Source: an uncultured Bacteroidales bacterium | GTDB taxonomy: Bacteria; Bacteroidota; Bacteroidia; Bacteroidales; FEN-979 | NCBI GenBank assembly: GCA_903885595.1 | Contig: CAISJJ010000225.1 | Span: forward strand, 1-34,758 | Length of the DNA: 34,758 bases | Reading direction: 5' to 3' | Part shown: piece after piece, positions 6,763 to 14,649 of the stretch | Numbering within the stretch: position 1 is the first letter of the stretch | How the letters are laid out: every line of letters starts with the position of its first letter | Translations under genes and position numbers: made by a program | Notes under the pieces: model-generated | The model's database searches: none | What the model saw: only the letters and a program-made list of their open reading frames with translations | What the model was told of the DNA's origin: nothing

Positions 6763-8256
6763 TCACTCATTTCGACTTTCATCCTGAGCTTCCCCAACCG
6801 GTGGCCTTATACTATCATCCTGCCGCACAAAAAGGATGTATTGCCAGGTTGGCAAGTTTATTTTCATGTATCCTGGCGGACTACCGAAATTGAGTGATTT
6901 ATCAACAATACAGTAGCGTTTTTTATAATCACCCTCCAGGCTAATGCTGTAATAACGCGCCAGATAACATTGTAAACTCCAGTCATTCCACATTTCCCGT
7001 GGAATAGAAACAATCGATTGTGGCGGAACAAACGCCCCTATCAGGTAAACATCATGCAGCAACTCCTTATTTCTGCTTGTTTTGCCTATTTGCATCAGCG
7101 TAATTCCAATTGCAGAAATAAAAAGGAATAAGCTCATCAACAATAAAATTCTGAATTTTATGCTGCCTGGGTGCGCTCGCTCTGTCAGATTATAAATTAT
7201 GGGTCCGATTAAAACCGCTAGCCCAATCGCAAAGAAAGGAAGAGCAGGAACAAAATAAAAACCCTTCTGCACCATTGTTAGCATCAGCGGCAAGGAAGAT
7301 GCTAATCCAACGCCAATGAAAAAGAGCGATTCACGGATTTGTTCAGAAAAACGGTCATTGATTTTTTTGATCCTTGCAATAAATATAATGATACCGACAA
7401 ATATAATTTGGGGTAATAGTTCCGTAAAAAGTCGGTACAAAATATAAAATCTTGAATCAACAGTCGGCACTTCGTTTATTCTGTGCAATGCTCTTTTGAA
7501 TAAATAAATTGACAAACTTTCTTTGCTTTCCGGCATCAGAAATAATATTGCATAGATTATAACAGGTACAAGGGTTATTATAAGGGACTGAACAATTGCA
7601 TTTGAGAATGTTATTTTTCTGATCGTGAGCCAATAAATCAAAGGAACAATGATCGGAAAAAATCCCGGAAATCCCTTGCTTAGCGTGGCCAGAAATACAG
7701 ATACACCTGCCAGTATCCATTTGACCACCTGGTATCTCCCGGCACGAAATGATTGAACAATGAAAATCACCGCTGCAAGAGTAAAAATCCCCATGGTGTT
7801 TTCGTGCATATTATTTGAATAGGACCAAAAGCATACAGGAACCGTTATCCATAAAATAATCGGGAGCCAGCCAATCCGTTTCAAATTATCATTATTTCGA
7901 AAAACCTCCTTCCATAGTACATTTATTAAAATGCCCCCTATGCACATGGTTAAGAAAGTATAAAACCGTTCTACATACAAACTGTCGCCAAACAATTTAA
8001 AGAACAAAGATTGAATACCAAAAACAAGAGGCGGCTGTTCATGAAAGGAAGATAACCCGGCTATATTGTAAACACTGAAATGAGGGAACCAGAATGTTCC
8101 GATACCTTTGCTCAGATTATGCGATACACTGGTATACAGCATCGCATCCATAAACATTCCATCTTGTATTAGTGTCGGTAGCGTTAAACCGACCATTATA
8201 CTAAAAGCAAGCAGCCAATAGGGGGTTTGCTGGTTAAAAAGGAGCTTTTTAAACAT
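6763..8256 (-). CDS. GT39-type (ArnT/PMT-like) membrane glycosyltransferase
   Basis: A 497-residue protein with about ten to twelve hydrophobic helices. The first periplasmic loop has acidic residues D32 and D37 (QDGMFMDAMLY) after the first helix, and FHEQPPLVFG at 71-80, which fits the 'HPPL' region of GT39/ArnT-like GT-C enzymes that use polyprenyl-phosphate sugars to glycosylate lipids or proteins at the outer side of the inner membrane. Acceptor and sugar cannot be read from the sequence. It converges with phoH, 60 bp apart, and no clear promoter element is visible upstream. It could also be described as a general 'dolichyl-phosphate mannosyltransferase family' protein; the GT-C fold assignment is the firm part. 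Confidence 0.75.
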   Translation of the reverse strand: MFKKLLFNQQTPYWLLAFSIMVGLTLPTLIQDGMFMDAMLYTSVSHNLSKGIGTFWFPHFSVYNIAGLSSFHEQPPLVFGIQSLFFKLFGDSLYVERFYTFLTMCIGGILINVLWKEVFRNNDNLKRIGWLPIILWITVPVCFWSYSNNMHENTMGIFTLAAVIFIVQSFRAGRYQVVKWILAGVSVFLATLSKGFPGFFPIIVPLIYWLTIRKITFSNAIVQSLIITLVPVIIYAILFLMPESKESLSIYLFKRALHRINEVPTVDSRFYILYRLFTELLPQIIFVGIIIFIARIKKINDRFSEQIRESLFFIGVGLASSLPLMLTMVQKGFYFVPALPFFAIGLAVLIGPIIYNLTERAHPGSIKFRILLLMSLFLFISAIGITLMQIGKTSRNKELLHDVYLIGAFVPPQSIVSIPREMWNDWSLQCYLARYYSISLEGDYKKRYCIVDKSLNFGSPPGYMKINLPTWQYILFVRQDDSIRPPVGEAQDESRNE

Positions 8257-8418
8257 AATATTATGTGATTATATGACCATGCGTAACGGGAATCGTACCT
8301 TGTCAAATCATTGAAGCCAGCGAAAATCCGTTATATTGCTGACATTTAATGTATTGTAAATCACTCGTTTTGATTTAGACTTTTCTCAGGGTAAAGATAT
8401 GAAATACCCATAAGAAAA

Positions 8419-8529
8419 ATGTTCCTTCGGCGCAAAATGCTCCTGAACTTCATCGTTCTGCCCATATTTAGCTCCTGCAAAACGTATGGAAGAAGGTCTC
8501 TGCTCCAAATGTTAAATTCAATGGAATAA
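8419..8529 (+). CDS. Candidate micro-ORF with lipoprotein-like signal (36 residues)
   Basis: An ATG at 8419 opens a 36-codon frame ending in TAA at 8527-8529. It begins MFLRRKMLLNF, i.e. a basic N-terminus followed by a hydrophobic run (IVLPIF) and then SSC at residues 18-20, an arrangement like a lipoprotein signal peptide with a cysteine to be lipidated, then a short polar, basic tail. The residue before Cys is Ser and position -3 is Phe, so the lipobox is imperfect. There is no good promoter element. It could be a tiny lipoprotein, the relic of a longer one, or chance. No homology judgement is possible. Confidence 0.2.
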   Translation: MFLRRKMLLNFIVLPIFSSCKTYGRRSLLQMLNSME

Positions 8530-8592
8530 TAGCGCTCCATAAATTATGGAAATCCCATAGTTTGACTCAGACCCCCGACTGGAAATATTTCT

Positions 8593-8600
8593 TACATTTG
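8593..8600 (+). promoter_or_regulatory. Probable promoter -7 element of the 8619 gene
   Basis: TACATTTG matches TAnnTTTG and lies 18 bp before the ATG at 8619. The longer in-frame ATG at 8562 lies upstream of this element, so the element decides the start in favour of 8619. No -33 TTTG at the usual distance. Confidence 0.5.
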
Positions 8601-8618
8601 TTATACAATGTAAAAACA

Positions 8619-9305
8619 ATGTTGCGACCGATCACAAATTCCAAGTCACTGATTAAGGCCATCATCGAAAAGAGCAGCCTGAAGCAGGAAGTTTACCTGA
8701 AAACACTTGGTGTTTTCGACATTTTCAAACAAGAGAGTGAAACATTTGTGAAGACAAATATCGGAGCAATCAAAAAGGCTCCTTTTCCGCTGCTATTTGA
8801 ATACAATGACCGCAGCAAATTTGAATTTCAGCTCAAGTTCGGTTCCGACATACTGATTTTTTTCATGCATTCCAATGTTTTTGAAATCCCGCGTGATCAC
8901 GTAATGATGAAGAGCAGCTATATTCGTGAGGATAAAAACCGGTCTTACTGTGGCATCATTCATATTTTCAACTTTTTAGCTGATTCATTTAAATATAACC
9001 GTTCGAACGATATCGGTTATTGCATCGGCCGAATATTTGTAAACCGGGAGAACCATTATTTTACTGAAGGAAAGCGTGAAATCGGTTTGCTGTACAACAA
9101 TTTTTCCGGCAGCAACCTCGATCGAAAATCAATTAAGACAATTCTGCACTCTGCTGTTTTATATACATTGAATTTTGACCTGCTGACGCCACCCTATGAC
9201 AATATCAAAGAGGTTTCCGTTGCCGAGATGCAGAGTACCCTCGATGCCATGTTGATAAGTACGGGTAAAAGACTCGGGTTCCGGTTCCAGGCAGACGTTG
9301 AGTAG
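8619..9305 (+). CDS. Unrecognised 228-residue protein
   Basis: I do not recognise this family. From the ATG at 8619 the product is 228 residues, soluble (no signal peptide or long hydrophobic helix), with mixed charge and a central aromatic-rich part (FELKFGSD-like strand region near 70-90, then FFMHSNVFEIPRDHV, and SYCGIIHIFNFLADSFKYNRSNDIGYCIGRIF). Alternating hydrophobic patterns suggest an alpha/beta fold. It contains two cysteines near one another (SYC, GYC) but no metal-binding CxxC. The frame is open to 8562, giving 19 extra residues, but the -7 promoter element at 8593-8600 lies inside that extension, so the shorter start is preferred. It converges with the Nudix gene and is flanked by unrelated genes, so context gives no function. 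Confidence 0.7.
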   Translation: MLRPITNSKSLIKAIIEKSSLKQEVYLKTLGVFDIFKQESETFVKTNIGAIKKAPFPLLFEYNDRSKFEFQLKFGSDILIFFMHSNVFEIPRDHVMMKSSYIREDKNRSYCGIIHIFNFLADSFKYNRSNDIGYCIGRIFVNRENHYFTEGKREIGLLYNNFSGSNLDRKSIKTILHSAVLYTLNFDLLTPPYDNIKEVSVAEMQSTLDAMLISTGKRLGFRFQADVE

Positions 9306-9348
9306 GTAATCCCCGAAACTCTAATGTTTGAGTTCTAAAAAATGAGTT

Positions 9349-10026
9349 CTAAAAAAAAACTTCGAGCAGAAGTTCTCTGAGCGATGCATAGGTGTGCGAC
9401 AAAATACAATGAATTGCATTGGGATGTGTCCACTTTACCAGAAAAATGCCCTCACTGGTCTGAGGTTTTAATATCTGAGCACTATCGGCCTCCATTTCGA
9501 ACCACATTGTTTGTTTAAGGATCCGTTTATCCTTTATTGTGTATGTATGCCATGTGGATGGAAGATCCTTAACAATTTTCACCGATTTTAGCCCGGTCTC
9601 CTCTTTTACTTCACGAATGGCGGCATTGCGCGCCCATGAAGGATGAGGCTTTAATATGGTATCATCCCAGGCCAGTAAAGGAAACTGTTTTTCTGAAGAG
9701 GTTTTATTTTGAAAATCCTTTTTATCTATTTTTCCTTTTGGTAAGTCCCAATGACCTAAACGATGTATAAACAAATATTCTCCTTTTTCATTTTTAACGA
9801 GGCCACCCGCGGCAGGAATATATTTTAACAAGGATGCAAAAGCCTGAAATGCTGACTCTTGACCGATAATCCAAAGATTGAGAAATTTTTCATATCTCTC
9901 GAAATCCGCATAGGCCTCCTGAAGTTTCTCAACCGATTCATATTTTACAACCATTTCGGATGCGAGGAGATTATCAGGGGCGATTTTGACGAATTGAATT
10001 GTCCGTTCGTTCAGGAAAATTTTCAT
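9349..10026 (-). CDS. Nudix domain protein with an interrupted Nudix box
   Basis: A 225-residue protein. After an N-terminal part of about 65 residues (starting MKIFLNERTIQFV) comes a Nudix domain: AAGGLVKNEKGEYLFIHR at 72-89, WDLPKGK at 93-99, and REVKEETGL at 138-146, the helix bearing the catalytic metal-binding glutamates. In a standard Nudix box (G-x5-E-x7-REUxEExGU) the arginine lies 14 residues after the glycine; here G98 to R138 is 40 residues, so about 26 residues are inserted in the loop, and the first Glu position is Asp-like (DKKD). Nudix enzymes hydrolyse nucleoside diphosphate derivatives; the substrate here cannot be told. It is divergent from pyrE and converges with the 8619 gene. 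Confidence 0.85.
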   Translation of the reverse strand: MKIFLNERTIQFVKIAPDNLLASEMVVKYESVEKLQEAYADFERYEKFLNLWIIGQESAFQAFASLLKYIPAAGGLVKNEKGEYLFIHRLGHWDLPKGKIDKKDFQNKTSSEKQFPLLAWDDTILKPHPSWARNAAIREVKEETGLKSVKIVKDLPSTWHTYTIKDKRILKQTMWFEMEADSAQILKPQTSEGIFLVKWTHPNAIHCILSHTYASLRELLLEVFF

Positions 10027-10099
10027 GAATGAATAATTTATATGGTAAAAATACGTTTTTTCACTGATTCCATAAGACAGTTAGTCCATCAATTTTTAT

Positions 10100-10107
10100 T
10101 ATCTTTG
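10100..10107 (+). promoter_or_regulatory. Probable pyrE promoter -7 element
   Basis: TATCTTTG matches TAnnTTTG, 26 bp before the pyrE ATG at 10134. No -33 TTTG is seen at the expected distance. Confidence 0.5.
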
Positions 10108-10133
10108 TACCAGAAATTATCAAATTTGTTTCA

Positions 10134-10763
10134 ATGATATATAACAAAGACATTGCATTTACAACAGCCGAATTGTTATTAAAGATCAAAGCTGTAAAAC
10201 TCAGTCCGCGTGATCCCTTCACCTGGGCTTCAGGAATTAAATCGCCCATCTACTGTGATAACCGTATAACACTATCTTACCCTGAAATCAGAACATTTAT
10301 ACGGCAACATTTTGTTAAGTCGATCGAACAGAACGGGTTCCAGCCCGAAGCCATTGCTGGTGTTGCAACAGGAGGCATTGCCCATGGGGCTCTAGTTGCT
10401 CAGGAGTTAGGATTGCCATTTGCCTATGTCCGTTCCGGAAAAAAAGAACATGGGCTTTCCAACCAGATTGAAGGGGAATTACGTCAGGGACAACGTATCG
10501 TTGTTGTTGAAGACCTCATTTCAACGGGAGGCTCCAGTTTAGGAGCTGTTCATGCACTGCGTGAAGCCGGCTGCAACGTTAAAGGAATGGTAGCCATTTT
10601 TACCTACAACCTTCCAAAAGCAGATAAAGCATTTAAAGATACTGACTGCGCGCTGATCACGCTTACTGATTATGATCACCTGATACAAAAGGCGGTGGAA
10701 ATAGGCTTCATAAACGAATCAGAAGTAAAAATCCTTCAAGACTTCAAAAAAACACTTAGTTAG
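10134..10763 (+). CDS. pyrE: Orotate phosphoribosyltransferase
   Basis: A 209-residue cytoplasmic enzyme that joins orotate to PRPP to give orotidine 5'-monophosphate in pyrimidine synthesis. The PRPP-binding loop VVVEDLISTGGS is at 123-134, and KLSPRDPFTWASGIKSPIYCDNR near 22-44 is the PyrE N-terminal motif for the orotate/PRPP site; AGVATGGIAHGALVA at about 75-89 and YVRSGKKEHG at 98-107 carry the flexible catalytic loop. Length is normal. No other pyrimidine gene lies nearby. It has its own promoter element and ends in the terminator at 10817-10848. Identification is firm. Confidence 0.95.
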   Translation: MIYNKDIAFTTAELLLKIKAVKLSPRDPFTWASGIKSPIYCDNRITLSYPEIRTFIRQHFVKSIEQNGFQPEAIAGVATGGIAHGALVAQELGLPFAYVRSGKKEHGLSNQIEGELRQGQRIVVVEDLISTGGSSLGAVHALREAGCNVKGMVAIFTYNLPKADKAFKDTDCALITLTDYDHLIQKAVEIGFINESEVKILQDFKKTLS

Positions 10764-10816
10764 CCAAAAAGATTTAATAACCTATCAACTGCAACTCTTT
10801 TAACATTTTGTTAAAT

Positions 10817-10848
10817 AAAAAAAGACTGCCGAAAAGCAGTCTTTTTTT
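10817..10848. terminator. Strong bidirectional intrinsic terminator
   Basis: A perfect 13-bp inverted repeat: seven A, GACTGC (10824-10829), loop CGAAAA, GCAGTC (10836-10841), seven T. With a T-run on both strands it can end pyrE transcription on the plus strand and transcription of the convergent T9SS gene on the minus strand. It is in the 105-bp gap between the two stop codons. Confidence 0.92.
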
Positions 10849-10868
10849 ATTTGAGATATTTCTAATGG

Positions 10869-13682
10869 CTACATTTTCACCATCTTACCATATGCATTTC
10901 CAATTTTAATCAGGTAGGTTCCCTTGGGTAAGCCGCTCACATTGAGATGGCCATTAAAGGTCCCTTTGGATTGAATTCCAAAGTTTTTGGTCAGCACTGA
11001 ACGACCTGTAAGATCGTAAACAATTGCAGTGATGTTATCAGTAACTTCTGAAATGTAAGCAATATTCACATTATCTACAACCGGGTTCGGATTCAGGTAC
11101 AACACGCCATGCGCAGCAGTAGCTGTTTGTATCGGCTCAATGCCAACCGGGAGCGCATAGGTGGTATCCATCCAGATTCCGCGTCCATAGGTTGCAATAT
11201 AAATGACACCTTTATTAAGGATGTGGTAGTCGTTCATAACCTGTTGACGGATTTCAGTCACTGCAACATCTCCGATATTATGAATATCGGCACCCCATGA
11301 AGGGTTAGCTGCATTTAAGTCTGTTGTACTGAATATTCCAAGTTCGGTACCAATAAATGCGCTGTTGTTGCCATGCATCTCTATCAATCCGCTGTAAACC
11401 GGGGTCTTTGGCAGGTTGCTCTGCTTCGAAGTAAAGGTTGGTTGAGCGGTATTGGCATCCTGGGTGAAATAGACATAATTTTCGTTTCCATAGTTGCCCA
11501 GGGTGACCAGCACTTCATTCGAATTGGCAGGGCTAATCGAAATGGAAGTGATCTGACGGTTAGCAAAAGCCTCATAAGCAAATATGTCATCGGTCAGCAC
11601 GCATTGCGAACTCGTTATATTGGCAGTTGCAGAATCATAAGCATTGATTAGTCCGGTAATCCTGATGAGCCTTCCTCCTTTTGTTCCGGCCCAAAGGGTA
11701 TTTAGATCAGCAGATATGGCCATGGTTGAAATGTGATCGCTGGTATTTGCATCCTTAAACACGATAAAATATTCAGGATCAACATTAAATTTAAGCATGT
11801 CCTTGGTCATGAAAACACCCTGACCTGTACCTGATTTATTGCCAAAATAGAAAAACCGGCTGGCAATGGGATCTGCGATGGTAAGACTGTCGCCTATCAA
11901 AATGGGAGCCTGGGTTACATATGGAAAGAGAAGTTTGTTATTGGCGCTTTCTACCAGCAGTGTTGTATCGGCTGGAATCGTTTTTGCCCGTGCAAATACT
12001 TTTACACTATCGCGGGTTTGCGAAAAGTTGAAACTCTCCCAAAGCCGCATCGGAATGTATTCAGAATTAACTGCAAGCACCCCGTTCATGAAGTCGTTTG
12101 CATAGGTCATATCTGTAAGGTCCTGACGCCGGATAGCTGGATCGCCCAGGTATTCACTGTAAACGGCTACCCGTGAATCAAGATTTGACCACTCAGAGGT
12201 TCCTCCATCGCTGCCAAAGAACAAACCTTCAGGGAGCCAGACGGGATAACCGTCATAAGGACTGTTGGTGTAAAGAGGACAGAAATACCCCATTCCAAGT
12301 ACACCGATGTTATCACCTCCACCCATCACATAGGTCTTCTGGGAAGAAAAAGAAAGGGCATTGAACTGGCTCGTCTTTAACTCTTTATTGATCGTTTTAA
12401 AGGTAAAATCGTTGATACCTATAGTCGCTATACTCACGCCGCCATCAGTGGCTATTGCCACCTGATTCAGGTTATTGGGCCTGAATGCATAGGCATGATG
12501 AAAGAGGGGTGCACTGTCGGGAAACCATGGAGAATACAAGCCTGAACTGATCAATTCCCAATTATAGTAACCCGGTTGTGAGCCTTTTTCACCGTACCAC
12601 ATGTTGTTGCCCCCAAGAAAAAGTTTACTTGCATTGTTGGGAAACACTGCAAGGGTATTGCAATAACATCCGTTTCCTCCAAAAGGTTCGAAAGTGGGGT
12701 TGAAAGGAAAAATCAGCGACCAGGTTAAACCTCTATCTGTTGAGTTATAGATGCCCATCAGTTTGCCATCCACTTTGGCAAAACTGGCATACATCGTATC
12801 GGCGCTGGAAGGAGCAATTGCAAAGACCATCCAGCCAATCCCGTTTTTCGGCAGGGAATTAGGCAGCCCCGTCGTAAGGGTTACCCATGAATTCAGATCA
12901 CCCCCAGGAGCCATATAAGCAGAATCGCCTGTAGCGGTTATAACTGTTCCATCAGGTCCCACACAAACATCCATACTATATCCAGGTTTTACCTGAATCC
13001 AGTCATTCCCGTTGTCACTGTAATACAATCCTCCATAGGTAGAGGCAAAAATACGGCCGGAATTGGGGTCAATAACGAGTTTGGAAACTGCAATGAAATT
13101 CGGATCAACCATCGGCGAGGTTGATGGAATCAACGTAAAAACCCCGCCGTTTTCAGAACGATAAATTCCGGTGCCTGGCGTTTTAATCCCTTTGCATGCC
13201 GTAACTCCTGTTGCTGCGTAAATAGTTCCATTGGAACTTTGAACCAAATAGGAGACCCTGGGTACAACATTGTCCAGCACCTCCATCTGCGTCCAGGTAA
13301 GGCCAAGGTTTATTGATTTCCAAATGCCACCAGCCTCAGCGCCACAAATCAGGGTATTACCTTCAGCGACGGTATTGTCGAAAATTACGGTCCAAATGAG
13401 GCCAGGATAATTATCAGGCCCCAGACTTATCCAGTTAAGATTCATGGGCCCCGAGGTACCCTTGGTACGCAAAAATTCGGCCTGCTGGCGGGCTTTCATC
13501 ATATCAACCGGGTTGATTGTGCCAGTGTGCTGATTAGCGCGTATGCTCTCCATCCGCGTTTTGTCCTGTTTTTTAAGATCCGGATTCCCTGGCTGTCCTA
13601 CAACGGGAATCAAAGAAAAGAAAAGCAAGAAAATTCCCAGAAATGTTGTGATCAGGCCAAAGGGTAAAAATCTATTTTTCAT
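10869..13682 (-). CDS. T9SS-exported beta-propeller (BNR/VPS10-like) protein
   Basis: A 937-residue secreted protein. Residues 1-30 are a signal peptide (MKNRF, hydrophobic core, VVGQ). The body has repeated strand pairs of the sialidase/VPS10 beta-propeller kind: WKSINLGLTWTQM, IYRSENGGVF, LYYSDNGNDW, IYNSTDRGLTWSLI, all following an S/T-x-D/N-x-G-x-x-W pattern of BNR (Asp-box) repeats. The last 79 residues (859-937) are a type A T9SS sorting domain: YLNPNP near 862-867, VYDLTGR, and SGLPKGTYLIKI near the end. By family such a domain routes the protein through the outer membrane and is removed on attachment to the cell surface. The ligand or enzyme activity is unknown. It has its own complete promoter and ends next to the terminator shared with pyrE. 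Confidence 0.88.
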   Translation of the reverse strand: MKNRFLPFGLITTFLGIFLLFFSLIPVVGQPGNPDLKKQDKTRMESIRANQHTGTINPVDMMKARQQAEFLRTKGTSGPMNLNWISLGPDNYPGLIWTVIFDNTVAEGNTLICGAEAGGIWKSINLGLTWTQMEVLDNVVPRVSYLVQSSNGTIYAATGVTACKGIKTPGTGIYRSENGGVFTLIPSTSPMVDPNFIAVSKLVIDPNSGRIFASTYGGLYYSDNGNDWIQVKPGYSMDVCVGPDGTVITATGDSAYMAPGGDLNSWVTLTTGLPNSLPKNGIGWMVFAIAPSSADTMYASFAKVDGKLMGIYNSTDRGLTWSLIFPFNPTFEPFGGNGCYCNTLAVFPNNASKLFLGGNNMWYGEKGSQPGYYNWELISSGLYSPWFPDSAPLFHHAYAFRPNNLNQVAIATDGGVSIATIGINDFTFKTINKELKTSQFNALSFSSQKTYVMGGGDNIGVLGMGYFCPLYTNSPYDGYPVWLPEGLFFGSDGGTSEWSNLDSRVAVYSEYLGDPAIRRQDLTDMTYANDFMNGVLAVNSEYIPMRLWESFNFSQTRDSVKVFARAKTIPADTTLLVESANNKLLFPYVTQAPILIGDSLTIADPIASRFFYFGNKSGTGQGVFMTKDMLKFNVDPEYFIVFKDANTSDHISTMAISADLNTLWAGTKGGRLIRITGLINAYDSATANITSSQCVLTDDIFAYEAFANRQITSISISPANSNEVLVTLGNYGNENYVYFTQDANTAQPTFTSKQSNLPKTPVYSGLIEMHGNNSAFIGTELGIFSTTDLNAANPSWGADIHNIGDVAVTEIRQQVMNDYHILNKGVIYIATYGRGIWMDTTYALPVGIEPIQTATAAHGVLYLNPNPVVDNVNIAYISEVTDNITAIVYDLTGRSVLTKNFGIQSKGTFNGHLNVSGLPKGTYLIKIGNAYGKMVKM

Positions 13683-13785
13683 ATTACTCGTTTTTATGAT
13701 GACTTATATGTTTTTGATTATTATTTCCTAAACCCGCTAAAATCAGTGTACATAGGGTTATTAAACCGCATTGTTTTAAAACGAA

Positions 13786-13817
13786 CAAATATAAAGTAAA
13801 AATAGTATCCTGCAAAA
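13786..13817 (-). promoter_or_regulatory. Full Bacteroidota promoter of the T9SS propeller gene
   Basis: On the minus strand TTTTG (13817-13813) is followed by 19 bp and TATATTTG (13793-13786): the TTTG-N19-TAnnTTTG arrangement of the Bacteroidota primary sigma factor. It is the best promoter in the window. It lies about 103 bp upstream of the ATG at 13682, so the leader is long (about 97 nt). Confidence 0.7.
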
Positions 13818-13884
13818 TTATTTTGCTTACAGTTGATTTTCTTCTGTAAGAGAGCAGGAATAGACGGTAAAAAGGAAAAGTGAC

Positions 13885-14649
13885 CTAGATTTCTTCCAGT
13901 GAGGTGGCTGGCAGCCAACCCACACTCCCGCTTGCAATACGAATCTCGTACCAGCCGCTGATATTATCAAGTAATCTGACTTTGGTACCTTCGTGAATCA
14001 CAAAAAGGTCAGTACTTTTTTCATCGGGTGAACTTTTCACCGTAATTGTGGGAGCAAATACAATGGCTTCATTAGTGTTTCGGGTAAAACTGTAGCCACT
14101 CCAGGCAAAAACCATCGACAATCCGGCTATAAATAAAAGTCCCAAACCAAACCAGAAACCTATTTTTCGCAGGATCAGGACGCGTGAAGCCAGGTAAAGC
14201 ACACCGCATAACAAGGCGGTAATGAACATGATGATGCTGACAGTGGCCCAGGTATCAACGGAGAAAAGCAGTATGACAGCGTTGAGCCACCGTTTATAAA
14301 ATAATTCAGGCAGTGGCTCAATCTTGTCTGAAATTTTGGTATTGGCAACATTCAGGTTAAAATCGATATCCTCATTGCCCGGATCAATCCGCTTTGCTCT
14401 TTCATACCATAAGATGGCATTGGCATAATCGTTCAGTTTGAAATAGGAATTCCCAATATTATAGTAGAGTTCAGGTGACTCATAGCCCGCCTCGACAACC
14501 TTCTTATACTGATCCACAGCCGTAGAATAGGACCCTGCCGAATATGCCTTGTTCCCTTTTACAATGTTATCACGTTGAACCGTGGCATATACGGTCAATG
14601 TAGCAAGGAACATAAGGAGTGAAAAAATGCATGATTTTATCGTCTTCAT
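13885..14649 (-). CDS. batE: BatE: TPR and SH3 membrane protein
   Basis: A 254-residue protein, the last gene of the bat operon. It has a signal peptide (about 1-22), TPR repeats at about 25-100 (NKAYSAGSYSTAVDQYKKV and YYNIGNSYFKLNDYANAILWYERAKRIDP), two membrane helices (about 124-152 and 163-183), and a C-terminal SH3-like domain (about 196-254) ending GWYEIRIASGSVGWLPATSLEEI. BatE overlaps batD by 4 bp (ATGA), indicating coupling. In the family, BatE belongs to a MoxR/VWA-linked envelope complex first named for aerotolerance in Bacteroides; its exact biochemistry is not known. Start is fixed by the overlap with batD. Confidence 0.88.
   Translation of the reverse strand: MKTIKSCIFSLLMFLATLTVYATVQRDNIVKGNKAYSAGSYSTAVDQYKKVVEAGYESPELYYNIGNSYFKLNDYANAILWYERAKRIDPGNEDIDFNLNVANTKISDKIEPLPELFYKRWLNAVILLFSVDTWATVSIIMFITALLCGVLYLASRVLILRKIGFWFGLGLLFIAGLSMVFAWSGYSFTRNTNEAIVFAPTITVKSSPDEKSTDLFVIHEGTKVRLLDNISGWYEIRIASGSVGWLPATSLEEI

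Larger units (their letters stand above)
8257..8618. other. Gene-free stretch of 362 bp with a short candidate ORF
   Basis: Between two divergent genes. It holds no tRNA-like or repeat array that I can see. There is a TAnnTTTG element at 8593-8600 near the right end, a 14-bp stretch at 8399-8412 (ATGAAATACCCATA) matching the left end of the 23130 element at 13 of 14 positions, and a 36-codon reading frame at 8419-8529 that is listed separately. Confidence 0.6.

Noticed and set aside
8562-8618. Longer start of the 8619 gene
   Set aside because: The -7 element TACATTTG (8593-8600) lies inside the extension, so transcripts would start downstream of that ATG.
9306-9348. Direct repeat GAGTTCTAAAAAA between the 8619 gene and the Nudix gene
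   Set aside because: Two short copies in an A-rich gap; insufficient to call a repeat element or a terminator.
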